In this document: one piece after another, positions 48,534-59,998 of the stretch
Layout of the letters: the number at the start of each line of letters is the position of its first letter
Position numbering within the stretch: the stretch's first letter is position 1
Assembly (NCBI RefSeq): GCF_947241705.1
Contig: NC_079268.1
Span: 496,001-560,000, forward strand
DNA length: 64,000 nt
Direction of reading: 5' to 3'
DNA from: Saccharomyces mikatae IFO 1815
Lineage: Eukaryota; Ascomycota; Saccharomycetes; Saccharomycetales; Saccharomycetaceae
Position numbers and translations under genes: made by a program
Notes under the pieces: model-generated
The model's database searches: none
What the model was told of the DNA's origin: nothing
The model's input: only the letters and a program-made list of their open reading frames with translations

Positions 48534-49646
48534 ATGAATATTCAAGGTAGTAATACTCCGAATATCACTAACTCTATAGTGTCGAAACAGGTTTACTATG
48601 CCCATCCTCCGCACACGATAGATCCGAATGATCCGGTACAGATATCCTTCCCTACCACCGAGGTAGTTGGACATGGTTCGTTTGGAGTAGTGTTTGCTAC
48701 CGTTATCGAAGAAACTGGTGAAAAAGTTGCCATTAAAAAAGTTCTGCAAGATAAACGGTTTAAGAACAGAGAACTAGAAATAATGAAAATGCTAAGCCAT
48801 ATAAATATAATAGACCTGAAGTACTTTTTTTATGAAAGGGACTCTCAAGATGAGATCTATTTAAATCTGATCTTAGAATACATGCCCCAATCTTTATACC
48901 AAAGACTACGTCATTTTGTCCACCAACGTACGCCGATGTCACGATTAGAAATAAAATATTATATGTTTCAATTGTTCAAGTCATTGAACTATCTCCATCA
49001 TTTTGCTAACGTTTGCCATAGAGATATCAAACCACAAAATTTATTGGTAGATCCTGAAACTTGGTCCCTAAAATTATGTGATTTCGGTAGCGCAAAGCAG
49101 TTGAAACCTACTGAACCCAACGTTTCCTATATCTGTTCGCGCTACTATAGAGCACCAGAACTAATCTTTGGTGCCACGAATTATACTAACCAAATCGATA
49201 TATGGTCTTCTGGTTGCGTAATGGCAGAACTATTATTAGGTCAACCAATGTTCCCCGGTGAAAGTGGTATTGACCAACTAGTGGAAATCATTAAGATTTT
49301 AGGCACTCCTTCAAAGCAAGAAATTTGCTCCATGAACCCAAACTATATGGAGCATAAGTTTCCGCAAATTAAACCAATACCATTGTCACGGGTTTTCAAA
49401 AAAGAAGACGATCAAACAGTAGAGTTTTTAACTAACGTTTTGAAGTACGATCCCTTGGAAAGATTTAACGCTTTACAATGTTTATGCAGCCCGTATTTTG
49501 ATGAGTTAAAACTTGATGATGGTAAGATAAACCAAATAACAACCGATTTGAAATTGCTACTATTTGATGAAAACGTCGAATTGAGTCATCTATCTCCTGA
49601 TGAACTTTCCTCTGTAAAAAAAAAGCTGTTTCCCAAATCTAAGTAA
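48534..49646 (+). CDS. RIM11: Rim11, GSK3-family protein kinase
   Basis: The 370-residue kinase has a Gly loop GHGSFGVVF (about residues 44-52), VAIKK catalytic Lys (K68), HRDIKPQN catalytic loop, DFGSAK, and the GSK3-specific activation loop [13 protein letters not shown] with the phosphorylated Tyr (about Y199). The N-terminal 20 residues differ most from S. cerevisiae, the catalytic domain hardly at all. Rim11 phosphorylates Ume6 and Ime1 and so promotes early meiotic gene expression, which ties it to the URS1-like site of REC114 in this same window. First ATG used. Confidence 0.97.
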   Translation: MNIQGSNTPNITNSIVSKQVYYAHPPHTIDPNDPVQISFPTTEVVGHGSFGVVFATVIEETGEKVAIKKVLQDKRFKNRELEIMKMLSHINIIDLKYFFYERDSQDEIYLNLILEYMPQSLYQRLRHFVHQRTPMSRLEIKYYMFQLFKSLNYLHHFANVCHRDIKPQNLLVDPETWSLKLCDFGSAKQLKPTEPNVSYICSRYYRAPELIFGATNYTNQIDIWSSGCVMAELLLGQPMFPGESGIDQLVEIIKILGTPSKQEICSMNPNYMEHKFPQIKPIPLSRVFKKEDDQTVEFLTNVLKYDPLERFNALQCLCSPYFDELKLDDGKINQITTDLKLLLFDENVELSHLSPDELSSVKKKLFPKSK

Positions 49647-50200
49647 GGGTAGTACAAGGCAAAAAAATCCAAGAAAAATATAAGCTAAGAGAAAATGAAT
49701 ATCTATTTTCTCTTTTCTTTTATAGTATTATTATGATTACTATTATTATTACGACCACTTTTCTATCATCATTATTATTATTATCATTATTATTATTATC
49801 ATTAATATAAATATTAGTATTAGTATTAGTATTAGTATTAGTATTAGTGTTATCATGAATGAACATGATTTGTAAACAAAAAAAGAAGAAAAAGCAAAAT
49901 AAAAATGGTGGGGGAAATAATAATCAGTGCATGCCAGCTCAGTTTAACCTTCTGTATACCTTTTTTAAGCTAATATGAACTGTTAAGAAATAGTATTCGT
50001 CGGGATAATTCCTTTTAATGACGCTATATATTGTCCGGGTAATGAAACGTTTTAAATGGGCTGAAAAGGTTTTTAAAGTATAAAGGGGCAAGTGAAGGCT
50101 CATCAGCGAACCGATGTGGTGGGTGTGTTTATAGCCTAGACTTGTTGCAGGACAAGATAAGTTGATAAATATAAAAAATACCCAGAGCAGCGAATCAATC
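49647..50200. other. Repeat-rich intergenic between RIM11 and SIP5
   Basis: About 550 bp with trinucleotide-like ATT/ATC runs (49728-49805) and an ATTAGT hexamer array (49813-49848). The SIP5 promoter lies in the right half. Confidence 0.6.
49813..49848. repeat. (ATTAGT)6 array
   Basis: Six perfect tandem ATTAGT units directly downstream of ATT/ATC-rich repeats, between RIM11 and SIP5. Likely length-variable. Confidence 0.9.
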
Positions 50201-51664
50201 ATGGGTAACGTTCCAGGAAAAATGGACCAAGAAGATGGTTTTAATGATGCCAGACCAGATTCTTCATATAATACTGCCTCATCAAGTACCACGGTCAAAC
50301 AATATGATGATGATATACCTTCAAGGGTTAGAGCAAGGCGCACCTCTTCTTTAGTCAACAGTATATTAAATGGTAATAATACTCGTACAAGAGCGGGCTC
50401 TAATTTATCCAGTACTAATAGGAGAAAGACGTCACGGGAAAAGGAGCTGGCGAAAGAGGCACATGCCAAACAATTAATTGTGAGATGTAGCGAAACTGTC
50501 GATGGTGGTTTTTTAGCACCATTTGGTTGCTATTCGTTTGAAAAACTAGACTATGACGCTACTGTTGTCAAAAATTTAATAATCAAAAGAATGATAGCTC
50601 CGTTTTATACTCCCCTACAGGATTTCGATGAAAGTTGGACAAGAGACGAGTTGATAAAAATTGTTGATGGATTGCCATTGCACGATACATTCGATGAAAA
50701 TTTAGAGGAATTTGAAGATGTACCGATAGGTAATTTAAGGAAGCCAACTTTCAATGAACTAATAGACAAATCCTTATCTAAAAAAGAACAGAGAAGAATG
50801 CACGCGAGGATTTTTAGGGCAAGATTATATAAAAAAAGAATTATATGGCAAGAAAACGAAAGTGAGACGTTTTTAGAGAGAAAATTAGACATGAAAAGAA
50901 TCGACAGTAAGCTCAGAAACGCTAGCGATAATAGAAGTAATCAGACGAAAAAAAACCATCATCTACCCAGTGATGATTTAAAGTATGTTCTTTACAAAAA
51001 CGGTTCAGAATGTCCTATTTGTTTCCTATATTTCCCAGGGCCATTCAATCATTCCAAATGTTGTCAACAGCCTATTTGTACTGAATGTTTCGTACAAATA
51101 AAAAGAGCGGATCCCCATTTTCCTCATGACGAGGTAGACCCTACCGAACCACCAACAAATGATGATGAAAAGGACCCTAATCTGCTCACTTCTGAGCCAG
51201 CAAACTGTCCCTACTGCGCTACTGCTAACTTCAGCATTACTTATCAACCTCCTACAGATCGTGAAACTGGTATAGGTGGTATGCCTCCTGAATCTTACGT
51301 TTATAGAAATGGTGCCATATCAAAACCCGATGATGGTAAGCCGCATGTTTCTGTAATTACATCGGATACCATTCGTCCTGACTGGGAAACAAAGCTGAAT
51401 AAGGAAAGGTCAAGATTGATGAGGAGATCTGCGAATGCCACCGCTATACATATAAGCAATAGATTAATCGATCCCAATCATAGTACAAGAAGAAGTACAA
51501 GCCACAGTTCAACACCTGTTCAAGACGAAAGTACATCGGCTTCAAGATCACCCGAACCGACAATAAACGAAATTGAAGACCAAATGGTCAGAGAAGCTAT
51601 CCGATTAAGTCTTGAAGATCAGGAGAACCGAAGAAAACCAAAGAATAAAAATACTTCTTTTTGA
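50201..51664 (+). CDS. SIP5: Sip5, Snf1-interacting protein
   Basis: The start MGNVPGKMDQ at 50201 gives 487 residues (489 in S. cerevisiae); the 13 in-frame codons upstream are not used. The MGN start could in principle be N-myristoylated. A RING-like Cys cluster lies at about residues 273-345: ECPICFLYFPGPFNHSKCCQ, PICTECFVQIK and CPYCATANF. The protein ends in a UIM-like helix (DQMVREAIRLSLEDQ). Sip5 connects Snf1 kinase and the Reg1/Glc7 phosphatase in S. cerevisiae. The combination of RING-like finger and UIM suggests a ubiquitin-related function, which is inference. Confidence 0.94.
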   Translation: MGNVPGKMDQEDGFNDARPDSSYNTASSSTTVKQYDDDIPSRVRARRTSSLVNSILNGNNTRTRAGSNLSSTNRRKTSREKELAKEAHAKQLIVRCSETVDGGFLAPFGCYSFEKLDYDATVVKNLIIKRMIAPFYTPLQDFDESWTRDELIKIVDGLPLHDTFDENLEEFEDVPIGNLRKPTFNELIDKSLSKKEQRRMHARIFRARLYKKRIIWQENESETFLERKLDMKRIDSKLRNASDNRSNQTKKNHHLPSDDLKYVLYKNGSECPICFLYFPGPFNHSKCCQQPICTECFVQIKRADPHFPHDEVDPTEPPTNDDEKDPNLLTSEPANCPYCATANFSITYQPPTDRETGIGGMPPESYVYRNGAISKPDDGKPHVSVITSDTIRPDWETKLNKERSRLMRRSANATAIHISNRLIDPNHSTRRSTSHSSTPVQDESTSASRSPEPTINEIEDQMVREAIRLSLEDQENRRKPKNKNTSF

Positions 51665-52706
51665 CCATGGGATTTCACAATCAAGCCTTTTTTGATAATG
51701 TTAGAATATGTTCACTTCAAAACGATTCAGCTATGTACTTTTTTCGTTTTCATTGTCTTGTCGATACTCGGGAAGAGTGTTGCTAACCTGACTTTCTTTT
51801 CTGTCGCTTCAAATACAGTATTAACTGTGACCATCTTTGTCTGTTTATTGTGAATAACATGGAAGTTATATTGTTGGTTGCGCCCCAGCCATTACCGCTG
51901 CCTTAAAAAATTTGATTTTTCTTGTCAGTCTGTTTAGATTGAAGGTTTAAACGTCTTTAGCTCTGAACTGGGCTTATGTTCTCAACAGCGTCGGAATAAC
52001 AGCCCTGTCCTGAGTTAGACACTAGAACTCAGATCATTTGCTCTGCTCTCGCCTTTTTTCGACAGGGACTTGTAAGCGATGGATATCAAGGATCATTCAT
52101 ATAAGTGCTCAGTTAGTTTTTAGACATATGTCTAAACTTTATGGAAAGGAAGCTGGTAACAGCAAATGTTCTGTTTCTCACTCAAAATGGAGCAGAAGTT
52201 GGGTACTCTACAATATGATGGTAGCATTACAAAAACACTTTATATATCTGCCCTGAAACTTGTCAAGTTTTCAAATAGCGAACTTCTTTGACAATTTGTT
52301 GTCTTTAACTAATACCAATGTTTCGGTTAAAGACCTTATCTGGTGAATATTTCTGCCGTTACTAGAAGAGTCACAATTTGGAATTTTTTGATTAATGCTA
52401 AAGGAAAAAGCAACATAGAGTTGTAACTGATGACTTATGACTCATTTGAGGAGGGCTATCATATTGTATATCTGCGCACATATACATTCAATTTCTACAT
52501 ATCATCTCCTTCTTCTCTTAAACGTTACCACTTTTTCGTAGCGCGCCTGTAAATGCATCATATGTTAGTCACATTCAAACATTGTGATTCTATGGTAACA
52601 GAATATTGTGTTATGAGTGATGGCTTCCCATTATACAGTGTACATAAATTATACCAGATATAAAGACATTAAAAAAGATGAAACGTATTTATCAGATTCA
52701 TTTAAT
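51665..52706. other. 1-kb intergenic between SIP5 and RPL13B
   Basis: Convergent 3' flanks of SIP5 and RPL13B. A 72-codon plus-strand frame at 52038-52256 and other short frames have no protein character. In S. cerevisiae only dubious ORFs are placed here. No tRNA or LTR recognised. Confidence 0.5.
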
Positions 52707-53701
52707 TTATTTCTTCTTTTCAGCTTCAGCTTCAGCCTTCTCTCTAGCTCTCTTTTCTCTGATACCTCTAAATCTCTTTTCGGATCTGGCTAATCTCAAG
52801 GTTCTGAAAGCAGATTCACCGTTGTCCTGGACAGCTCTAGTTTCAACATCGGTAGTTGGTTGAGCAATTGGGAAAGTAGCAGCAGCGGACAAAACTTGTT
52901 CAGCTTCTGGGGCCTTACCATTTGTTGGGAAAACAATGATCTTGGATTGGTATTCCTTTAATCTTTGGACATTAGCGTCGAAGATTTCTTGGTTTCTGTT
53001 TTGACGTCTGTGGTCAACAGCAATACCAATGGTTCTGGCGTATGCAGCAGTCAAACCAGCGGCCTTAACTTCAGCCAAGGTGAAACCTCTACCAGCTCTG
53101 ACCTTTCTGTTGTACTTAACAGTTGGAGCTCTGACAACAGGTCTCAACAAGTCCAATGGTCTTGGGGCAATTTTAGCGGCTCTGGAAGCTCTGGCATTAC
53201 GTCTAGAAACTTTTTTACCAGCTTGGTCAAAGTGAACCTTGACACGTTCTTGCCAGTGCTTTCTGAAGTGGTTCTTCAAAATTGGTAAATTCTTGGAGAT
53301 AGCTGTAATAATAATAAGTCAGGTTAGTATATTTGTTTTATTCATTGAAATTCTATTCCTAGTTTTGATAAACGAATCTCGGCATGAAGCAAGTTTCTTA
53401 TTTCCTCATATGCGTTTCATTGTGCGGCCTTACCATAATATGTTATTAAGTATTACTAGCACAGTTATAGACCCACTAATAAACTGCCTAACACAACGAA
53501 TATTTTGTCTGGTAAAAAGGATTATTTGATAGTCATATCTGCGACACCTAAAGAAGGGGTCTAGTTGCACAATGCTCCTATGCTCTCACTGAAAAGTCCC
53601 AGTGTGTCTTACAGTTATTTTTACTCAGCTGGTTCACGCGTTCATTTAGTCATTCGATGTACGTTCAATCGTAATTTAATGCATCAGTTCAACATACCCA
53701 T
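52707..53701 (-). CDS. RPL13B: 60S ribosomal protein eL13 (two exons)
   Basis: Exon 1 is just ATGG (53701-53698); exon 2 is 53302-52707, giving 199 residues beginning [20 protein letters not shown]. The 395-nt intron has GTATGTT, TACTAAC at 53329-53323 and ACAG. Family motifs: [57 protein letters not shown]. The C-terminus is Lys/Glu/Ala-rich. Codon use is extremely biased, as in RP genes. It is divergent from RPS16A, sharing a roughly 720-bp promoter. The B copy is chosen from synteny; the A paralogue is expected on another chromosome. Confidence 0.98.
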
Positions 53702-54419
53702 TGTTACTTGATTCCTGCTTTACTTTTCCGAAATTATTTTGTATTACTATTACACTTGGTTTCAACTTCAAGTACCTCTAATTACATAGTGAGCAAGAAA
53801 GTAACTTCCCAATGGGGGGTAGTGACAAAGGCTCACAGTAGGCAGGTCCTCTAACTCAGAGATGCCGCGTTTGACCCGGAGGCGCCTACCAAGAAGTCGA
53901 ATGCGTCTTGCAGAGAATCTTTCAAGCGAGGCCAGTAAGTTGAGCCAAAGCTCACGGAGTATCAAATTTTGCCCAATAATCCCGAAATGATTCCCGAAAC
54001 GATTTTGTTATCCACAGAGAAGAGTTATGGGTTTATGATGTACAGATGTTTTTAGTCTGAAAATTACTAGCGGAAATACAGCTCTCAAACAGACAACATC
54101 GGTACATTTCTCCACCCAATCATTGGGAACAAAAGTTTTAAACGAAAAAAGGGTTATGACTTTTTCAAGGAATAGAAGGGAAATTTGGAATGGAAGAGGG
54201 AAGAAAAATGACGCTTAATTTCCGTTCAGTTTGGCAGAACGGGCCGTTGGCTGTGTACTGGAAATCCAAGAGTTACCGCTCAGAGCGCAAACTAAGGCGA
54301 ACCTTACTGCAACAACGGAGAGGGCAAGGATATACATAAAATAGCCTACTATAATTGAACTATCTTAAGGAAACTCATAATATAATAGATAACTAAATAT
54401 ACAAAAGAAGAATCTCAAG
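53702..54419. promoter_or_regulatory. Shared divergent promoter of RPL13B and RPS16A
   Basis: A 718-bp interval between two divergent ribosomal protein genes. Rap1-like sites are present only in degenerate form (for example CTCCACCCAATCATT near 54107 and ATCGGTACATT near 54098). T-rich runs follow (54130-54150). Coordinated Rap1/Ifh1/Fhl1 control is expected for the gene class; exact sites are inferred. Confidence 0.5.
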
Positions 54420-55376
54420 ATGTCAGCTGTCCCAAGTGTTCAAGTATGTTTTCAGTTCTGTAAGATGATATTTGATAGTTTAGAAAATGGAGTACGATCA
54501 AGGAAAAAATGAATTTTTCAGCCAGCCAGCTTTTGAATCGATAATAAATGAATACACAATAAGTTTGTCCAAGGAATTAAAAACCATTTTTGTAACATTC
54601 TAGATTAAAATATGACCATTCGGAAATTTTTAGAAAAGTCGCCTTTGTACAAGGGTTACCAGATCGCTAGGTTCAATACAACAGTACGGGATAGAAATAA
54701 TTTGTAACGTTAGACAATACTGAGGGAGTTATCTTCAGATGCCTCGTGCCCGAAACAACGATATAACAAGGGGAAAAGAGTATTCAGATATATTTTCTCA
54801 ATAGGTTCTGTGACTCAGGAAGCCTTAGTTGACGAATGCTATATGTTTTACTCCATTTTCATCAAATTTCTAAAGATTTTGAGGTATAACTATCCTATTC
54901 TTTCATTTATATTAAGAAGTGATTACTAACTTTAGATTTCTTTGCAACTAATTGCATTCATATTTCAGACTTTTGGTAAGAAGAAATCAGCTACTGCTGT
55001 TGCCCATGTCAAGGCCGGTAAAGGTTTGATCAAGGTTAACGGTTCTCCAATTACTTTGGTTGAGCCAGAAATCTTAAGATTCAAGGTTTACGAACCTTTG
55101 TTGTTGGTTGGTTTGGACAAATTCTCCAACATTGATATTAGAGTTAGAGTTACTGGTGGTGGTCACGTTTCCCAAGTTTACGCCATCAGACAAGCTATCG
55201 CTAAAGGTTTGGTTGCTTACCACCAAAAATATGTTGATGAACAATCCAAGAACGAATTGAAGAAGGCTTTCACTTCTTACGACAGAACCTTGTTGATTGC
55301 TGATTCTAGAAGACCAGAACCAAAGAAATTCGGTGGTAAGGGTGCCCGTTCCAGATTCCAAAAATCTTACCGTTAA
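54420..55376 (+). CDS. RPS16A: 40S ribosomal protein uS9 (two exons)
   Basis: Exon 1 54420-54443 encodes MSAVPSVQ; exon 2 54969-55376 continues [19 protein letters not shown], for 143 residues, the exact family length. The 525-nt intron has GTATGTT, TACTAAC at 54924-54930 and TTTCAG. A TTTAG only five bases after the branch site is too close to serve as acceptor. uS9 motifs present: [19 protein letters not shown] and the C-terminal [11 protein letters not shown] tail whose last Arg reaches the P-site tRNA. Strong codon bias. RPS16A rather than RPS16B is called from synteny with RPL13B. Confidence 0.98.
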
Positions 55377-55841
55377 GAAATTGTGGGGATTATATTTTTA
55401 CTCTTTTCATTTTCTTATAATGTATACCATCAATAAACACAATAACCTTTAATTTACGTAAAAAATTATATCATGGTTCCTATATAGCTTTCGCAATTGA
55501 TATGCTTGGCTGAGTGTTGAGAATTTGGTATTATGTTGTTTGAGACCCATACACCTCAAACAGAATCATGACACGTGAAAACCGACCGAAATGAGTAAAT
55601 GTCAACAAACGAAATTTCTTGACGCGAAATAAAGTTGTTTATGATGCGAAGTAGTTATATTATATGTAGGTGATAATATCGTGTACTGTGTGTAGAATAA
55701 AACTTGAAAGAAGAAAGGTGTTGAGGACCAAAATATAGGCTAAGTGTGGCATCTGCAAGTGAGCTGACGCTATATGACATTATCTGAGCTGTCCATTTTT
55801 TCCTTTATTTTATAACATCAAAATAGGCCAGTCATATATCA
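55377..55841. other. Intergenic between RPS16A and FDO1
   Basis: About 465 bp. One CACGTG E-box (55572-55577) about 270 bp upstream of FDO1 is a possible Cbf1-type site. Nothing else recognised. Confidence 0.45.
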
Positions 55842-56849
55842 ATGGAAGATAATAAAGTGAGAGGAGGTAAACCGATTCAATTTGCTTCTTGGTCGAATCA
55901 AGTGGCATCCTTAGAAAACGGTGGCAGCGACGTACAAAGTGTTATTCTAAAAGCTTCGAAGTTGATCCGACAATTGAACGATAACGGGTTAATGAGTCCA
56001 ATGGAGGATGAGCATTCACAAACTTCATCTTCACAGGAGACACTTAGTATTGATAAAGAAATTGGTGAAGAAAGCCGGATGGAACTTGTCCAAGCAAAAG
56101 GTGGTAACTCTCGGAAGGAAGTAGACATATATTCTGGATTGAGGGATTCCGCATATGCTAGGGAGAATATGCTAAACGTTTTGCAATCATTAGTCTCACA
56201 TCTAAATCAAGCTGTTGCTCAAATACAACAGTTAAAATTTAAGAATATGATTCTTACTTCAAATGAAAATAATATACAATCGAGACATGAAGTGGAAGAT
56301 AATCTTCAGAAACAACAATTTGAAAGAATAAAATGTCAGTTTCTGTTGGACCGTCAAAGTTTAAAGGATCAATTACGAAAGCGAGACAATAAAATTGTTA
56401 GATACAAACAGAAAATCATCGAAAAGAACAAAAAATTAAATAATCTGGCGAAAGTTCTTAATCAGCATGCTATATCCGATACATCTCAAATAGATAGTTT
56501 TAGTAGCTCCATAAAGAAAACACCCTCTTCGACCATTACGCCCCAAGAAACGAAGTCGGATATGTTGAACACTTTAGGAATATTGGCCACGCACGTCTTG
56601 AAAGACGAAATTGATGATGATTCTGGAAATCAAACGATTCTGCAACTGGCTGCGGGGAGTATCAGTAACGATTATAACACAACGGAATTGGAAATTACGT
56701 GCAGTCCCGAAATGGGGAGGTCTGCCACACAAAATCGGTCGGATAGAAAAGTTGAATCTGCTCAGGGTTTACATGGGAATAGAACTCTTCAGTTACCCAA
56801 AATGAAAAGTTTCAGCACCATAGACGGTAGCATTAAAGATATTAAGTGA
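55842..56849 (+). CDS. FDO1: Fdo1, Fkh1-associated protein in donor preference
   Basis: The 335-residue protein has a conserved N-terminus (RGGKPIQFASWSNQVASLE), a Ser/Glu-rich region, and a central coiled coil at about residues 105-205 (LNVLQSLVSHLNQAVAQIQQ and QRSLKDQLRKRD-type heptads), then a disordered Ser/Thr-rich tail. The name follows synteny with YMR144W, whose product binds Fkh1 and helps direct mating-type switching donor choice. Several Thr-containing sites could be FHA-binding phosphosites; that is inference. First ATG used; length near the orthologue's. Confidence 0.88.
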   Translation: MEDNKVRGGKPIQFASWSNQVASLENGGSDVQSVILKASKLIRQLNDNGLMSPMEDEHSQTSSSQETLSIDKEIGEESRMELVQAKGGNSRKEVDIYSGLRDSAYARENMLNVLQSLVSHLNQAVAQIQQLKFKNMILTSNENNIQSRHEVEDNLQKQQFERIKCQFLLDRQSLKDQLRKRDNKIVRYKQKIIEKNKKLNNLAKVLNQHAISDTSQIDSFSSSIKKTPSSTITPQETKSDMLNTLGILATHVLKDEIDDDSGNQTILQLAAGSISNDYNTTELEITCSPEMGRSATQNRSDRKVESAQGLHGNRTLQLPKMKSFSTIDGSIKDIK

Positions 56850-57235
56850 TTTATGTACAAAGAGTTGTTTATCTGTTAGGGAACGGAACGTAAAATATCA
56901 ATACCCTCTATTTTTCCTTAGTTCATGCTAGTTGATGCTATCAATCATATATAACGTATTTTTGTTTCTCTCAGAACTAGTCATTTAGTTATGATGTTTT
57001 TAAATATTATTTTTTTCTCATTTCATTATTCTTTTCCTTTTGGGATTCGATTTTAAGTTTGAGGTAACAAATGATAAATTACTATATATATAAAAGACAA
57101 ATATAAACGTTACTACTAGCAAAAGAGAATGAATTAACCTTTGCTAAAAGCATCAATAAAAAAAGAAATAATACAGAAGACAAAACAAACTAATAGAAAA
57201 GAAAATGAATAAAACAAAACAGAACTGATCATCAC

Positions 57236-57267
<32 letters not shown>

Positions 57268-57292
57268 TTTTTTTTTCCTTCAAGTACTCAAA
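56850..57292. other. Intergenic between convergent FDO1 and NDE1
   Basis: About 440 bp, AT-rich, with an ATT trinucleotide run (57237-57267) followed by T9 adjoining the NDE1 stop. It likely holds both 3' ends. Confidence 0.55.
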
Positions 57293-58975
57293 CTAGATAG
57301 ATGAATCTCTACCCAAGAAATAAACTTTAGCCCAATCCATGGCGACAAGAACTCTATTTCTGAAGGACAAGCACATTGCTAGGTAGGCGGATTTCCAAAA
57401 TAGGAAAGTAAATGAACCGGCTAATCTGTATTTGGCTTCACCAACGGCAAGATCAGCGATGGCTTTATCTGAACCAATGTAAGCTAGAGCACCCTTATGG
57501 TTGTACTTGAAATCTTCGATTTGTGATTGTGTCTTGGTTATTTGGTTCTTTAATTTAGTAACCTCTGAACCGTCTGTAGTATTAGTTATCTTCCAATTCA
57601 ATTGGTCAATTTTGTAAGCTTTCTTAAAATATTGAGCCAAGTATTCACCTTCTTGATGGGCGACCTGGGCTGTAGGGAATAAACCCGGGTGGAAGGTACA
57701 GTCACCGATGGCGAAAATAGAACCCTTAGCGCCTAAGAGTTGAAGTTTGTTATCGATCAATAAACCACGTCTTGAATCTTGCTCCTCTAGTTTGGACATT
57801 AAGTTTGTGGAGACTTCTCTTGGTGCATTGCCTGTAGCCCAAACCAAGACACCATATGGTATACTTTCAATATCACCATCACCAGTTTTGGCAGTTATTG
57901 TAGTAGCATCAACTTTCTTAACCATTGTCTTCAATCTCAAATCAATTTTTTCCTCTTTGAATAAATCTTGAGCATAGTCAACGAGATACTTGTCAAACAT
58001 GTTTAAAATGTTTGGCAAAGCCTCCACCAAAGTGACTTTAATTTCTTTACTCAATTCAGGCATCCATTTTCTCAAATCTTGATCAACGTAATCTCTTAGT
58101 TCAGCGGCAAATTCAACACCAGTGGGGCCACCACCGACAACAACAAAACTCAACAATCTTGCCCTTTCAGGATCTTTTGGAGATAGAGAGGCGGCTTTCT
58201 CGATACTTGACATAATTTTCAATCTAATTTCTTGAGCATCGGATATTTCCTTCAAGAAAGAAGAGTATTCGTAAACGCCTGGCGTGCCAAAAGTATTTGG
58301 CTGAGCGCCCACACCGACAACCAGGTAATCATATTTCAAATTCAAATCGTAATCGTTATTCTTGGCAGAGGATTTGACTTTGATTGTTTTGTTCTCAGGA
58401 TCAACGTCATAGGCCTCAGCTTCATAATAGTGGACTTCACCGTGCGATCTTCTAGCAATGGTTCTGACAGGTTCGACAATCGATTTCAGTTCAATCGTAC
58501 CCACTGGGGTAGAAGGTAGTAACGGAGTGAAAAGAAAATAATTTCTTGGAGAAACAACAACGACATTATACAAGGTAGTATCCAAATTTTTCAAAAGCGA
58601 CACTGACCCCCAACCGGAGCCCAGAATAACCAGCGTCTTCCTCTTCGATCCATTGGGGAAAGTATCCGATTGAGGAACTTGCGTAGAAGGATTGGCCTCC
58701 TTGTAAAGTGAGTAGGAAACGTATGCCGTACCCGCGAGTGCAGAATACAATAGGAACTTCAAAGCAAATTTCCCACTTTTCCTGAAAAATGATTGCTTCG
58801 CAACGACACTGGTAGTGGGCGCCACCTTTTGTAGAATGTCCTTCTTGTCCTGTAGCAAATTCCTTGCAACATGGAATGATCTTTTTTTAGTGCATGCCAC
58901 AAGGCCTGACTTGCCATGCAGACTAAACCTGGACGAATTAGCCCAAACGGTTTTCATTAATGATTGTCTAATCAT
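57293..58975 (-). CDS. NDE1: Nde1, external mitochondrial NADH dehydrogenase
   Basis: The 560 residues equal the S. cerevisiae length. An N-terminal presequence of about 45 residues rich in Arg/Lys/Ser is followed by a hydrophobic segment (about 72-88, [20 protein letters not shown]). The type II NADH dehydrogenase fold has two Rossmann dinucleotide motifs: [16 protein letters not shown] (FAD, about 112) and [19 protein letters not shown] (NADH, about 275). FAIGDC and the membrane-binding C-terminus ([20 protein letters not shown]) are typical. It oxidises cytosolic NADH and passes electrons to ubiquinone without proton pumping. Confidence 0.97.
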   Translation of the reverse strand: MIRQSLMKTVWANSSRFSLHGKSGLVACTKKRSFHVARNLLQDKKDILQKVAPTTSVVAKQSFFRKSGKFALKFLLYSALAGTAYVSYSLYKEANPSTQVPQSDTFPNGSKRKTLVILGSGWGSVSLLKNLDTTLYNVVVVSPRNYFLFTPLLPSTPVGTIELKSIVEPVRTIARRSHGEVHYYEAEAYDVDPENKTIKVKSSAKNNDYDLNLKYDYLVVGVGAQPNTFGTPGVYEYSSFLKEISDAQEIRLKIMSSIEKAASLSPKDPERARLLSFVVVGGGPTGVEFAAELRDYVDQDLRKWMPELSKEIKVTLVEALPNILNMFDKYLVDYAQDLFKEEKIDLRLKTMVKKVDATTITAKTGDGDIESIPYGVLVWATGNAPREVSTNLMSKLEEQDSRRGLLIDNKLQLLGAKGSIFAIGDCTFHPGLFPTAQVAHQEGEYLAQYFKKAYKIDQLNWKITNTTDGSEVTKLKNQITKTQSQIEDFKYNHKGALAYIGSDKAIADLAVGEAKYRLAGSFTFLFWKSAYLAMCLSFRNRVLVAMDWAKVYFLGRDSSI

Positions 58976-59998
58976 TATTATTGGTGAAATTTTTTCTTAT
59001 TTGTTCTAATAAGTCTATACTACTATGCTATATGAAGAATATTAGTGTGTAATTTTTTTTCTTTTTTCTCTCTTTAATTGGTTTACCAGAATATATAATA
59101 AAAGACAGTAACTGCGTATAAATTAAGTCTAGATACCAAACATGCAAAGGAAATAATGAAAGTGAAAACTACCAGCAGACTTATAGTTCTAGCCCCAACA
59201 GCACAAAAACGGAATAAACTGGAAATATGAACAGACCAATGAGCGTTGTCTTATATAACACATCCTCTTTTATAATATTCACCCAAGAAGGGAGAGTGAA
59301 AACAGGAACAACACATGCTTCGAGAAAACGGAAGAAACATAAGGAGTAGTCCAAGTGTGCCCAAATCTCTTCTCATTGCCGAGCCATGTATTGCCATCCC
59401 GATGGTGATTATTATGAATGCAAATACCGCTGAGGCCAGAGCAATGCCATAGCGGACCAGGGCATCTCGAGCGTCGTGGAGAAGATCCCTGTCGATTTCT
59501 TTTTTTACCTCAGAAAGATGCGATCGACGGGATCGCGGCAACTTTTTATCGGTTGAAATTATTGAGCTAGGGCGCCACCGTGAGAGGCGGGGTAGAGTTG
59601 TAATTGTTGTTTTTGTTTCCGTAGTGCCGCACTACCATCACCGAGTCTCGGCATTGCGCATAATAAGCGTGGGTGCGAGAGTTATGTCGTTAAGTTGGAT
59701 AAACCCGCTTATGCCCGGAAACTGCATACAGGGAAGGCCTCGCGGAAGATTATTTTGAAAGAGAGGGGTATATTTTTTTCTCTTGACCGTGGAGGTGACT
59801 CGCTACTGAAGTAATGCACAGAAAAAGTAAAAAGGGAAAAATTTAATAAACGTCTAATTGATTGAGTGGGAGTGATTACCGTATGATGGTATGTGAAAGA
59901 TCATAATGAACGAAAGGACCCACGGGGTGGGGTTTATATTTTTTATATACATATACATATATATACATATATATATTTACTATACATCAACATCAACA
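58976..59998. other. 1-kb interval between NDE1 and TIF34
   Basis: It contains the NDE1 promoter, the unassigned minus-strand frame at 59251-59541, a GC-richer patch (59560-59770), and AT-repeat sequence (59940-59980) at the TIF34 3' flank. Confidence 0.5.
59251..59541 (-). CDS. Candidate small membrane protein, unassigned
   Basis: The minus-strand frame reads SRRSHLSEVKKEIDRDLLHD and continues ARDALVRYGIALASAVFAFI to a stop at 59251. It shows one clear hydrophobic helix (about 20 residues, ALASAVFAFIIITIGMAIHG) and a second one (LGTLGLLLMFLPF) after a basic loop SAMRRD. The first codon of the stretch at 59541 is TTG. The only in-frame ATGs are late (MAIHGSAMRRD). A separate ATG frame MPRLGDGSAALRKQKQQ starts at 59654 upstream and ends at 59559 in another frame. 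No gene is annotated here in S. cerevisiae as far as I recall. It could be a real short protein or decayed gene, or coincidence. Confidence 0.3.
   Translation of the reverse strand: MPRSRRSHLSEVKKEIDRDLLHDARDALVRYGIALASAVFAFIIITIGMAIHGSAMRRDLGTLGLLLMFLPFSRSMCCSCFHSPFLGEYYKRGCVI

Noticed and set aside
49939-50469. 176-codon minus-strand frame overlapping the SIP5 start
   Set aside because: Antisense to SIP5 coding sequence. Its hydrophobic look comes from complementary Lys/Glu/Asp codons.
53768-53965. Possible tRNA or small gene in the RP promoter
   Set aside because: The sequence around 53860-53920 looked structured, but no A-box/B-box pair or cloverleaf could be drawn.
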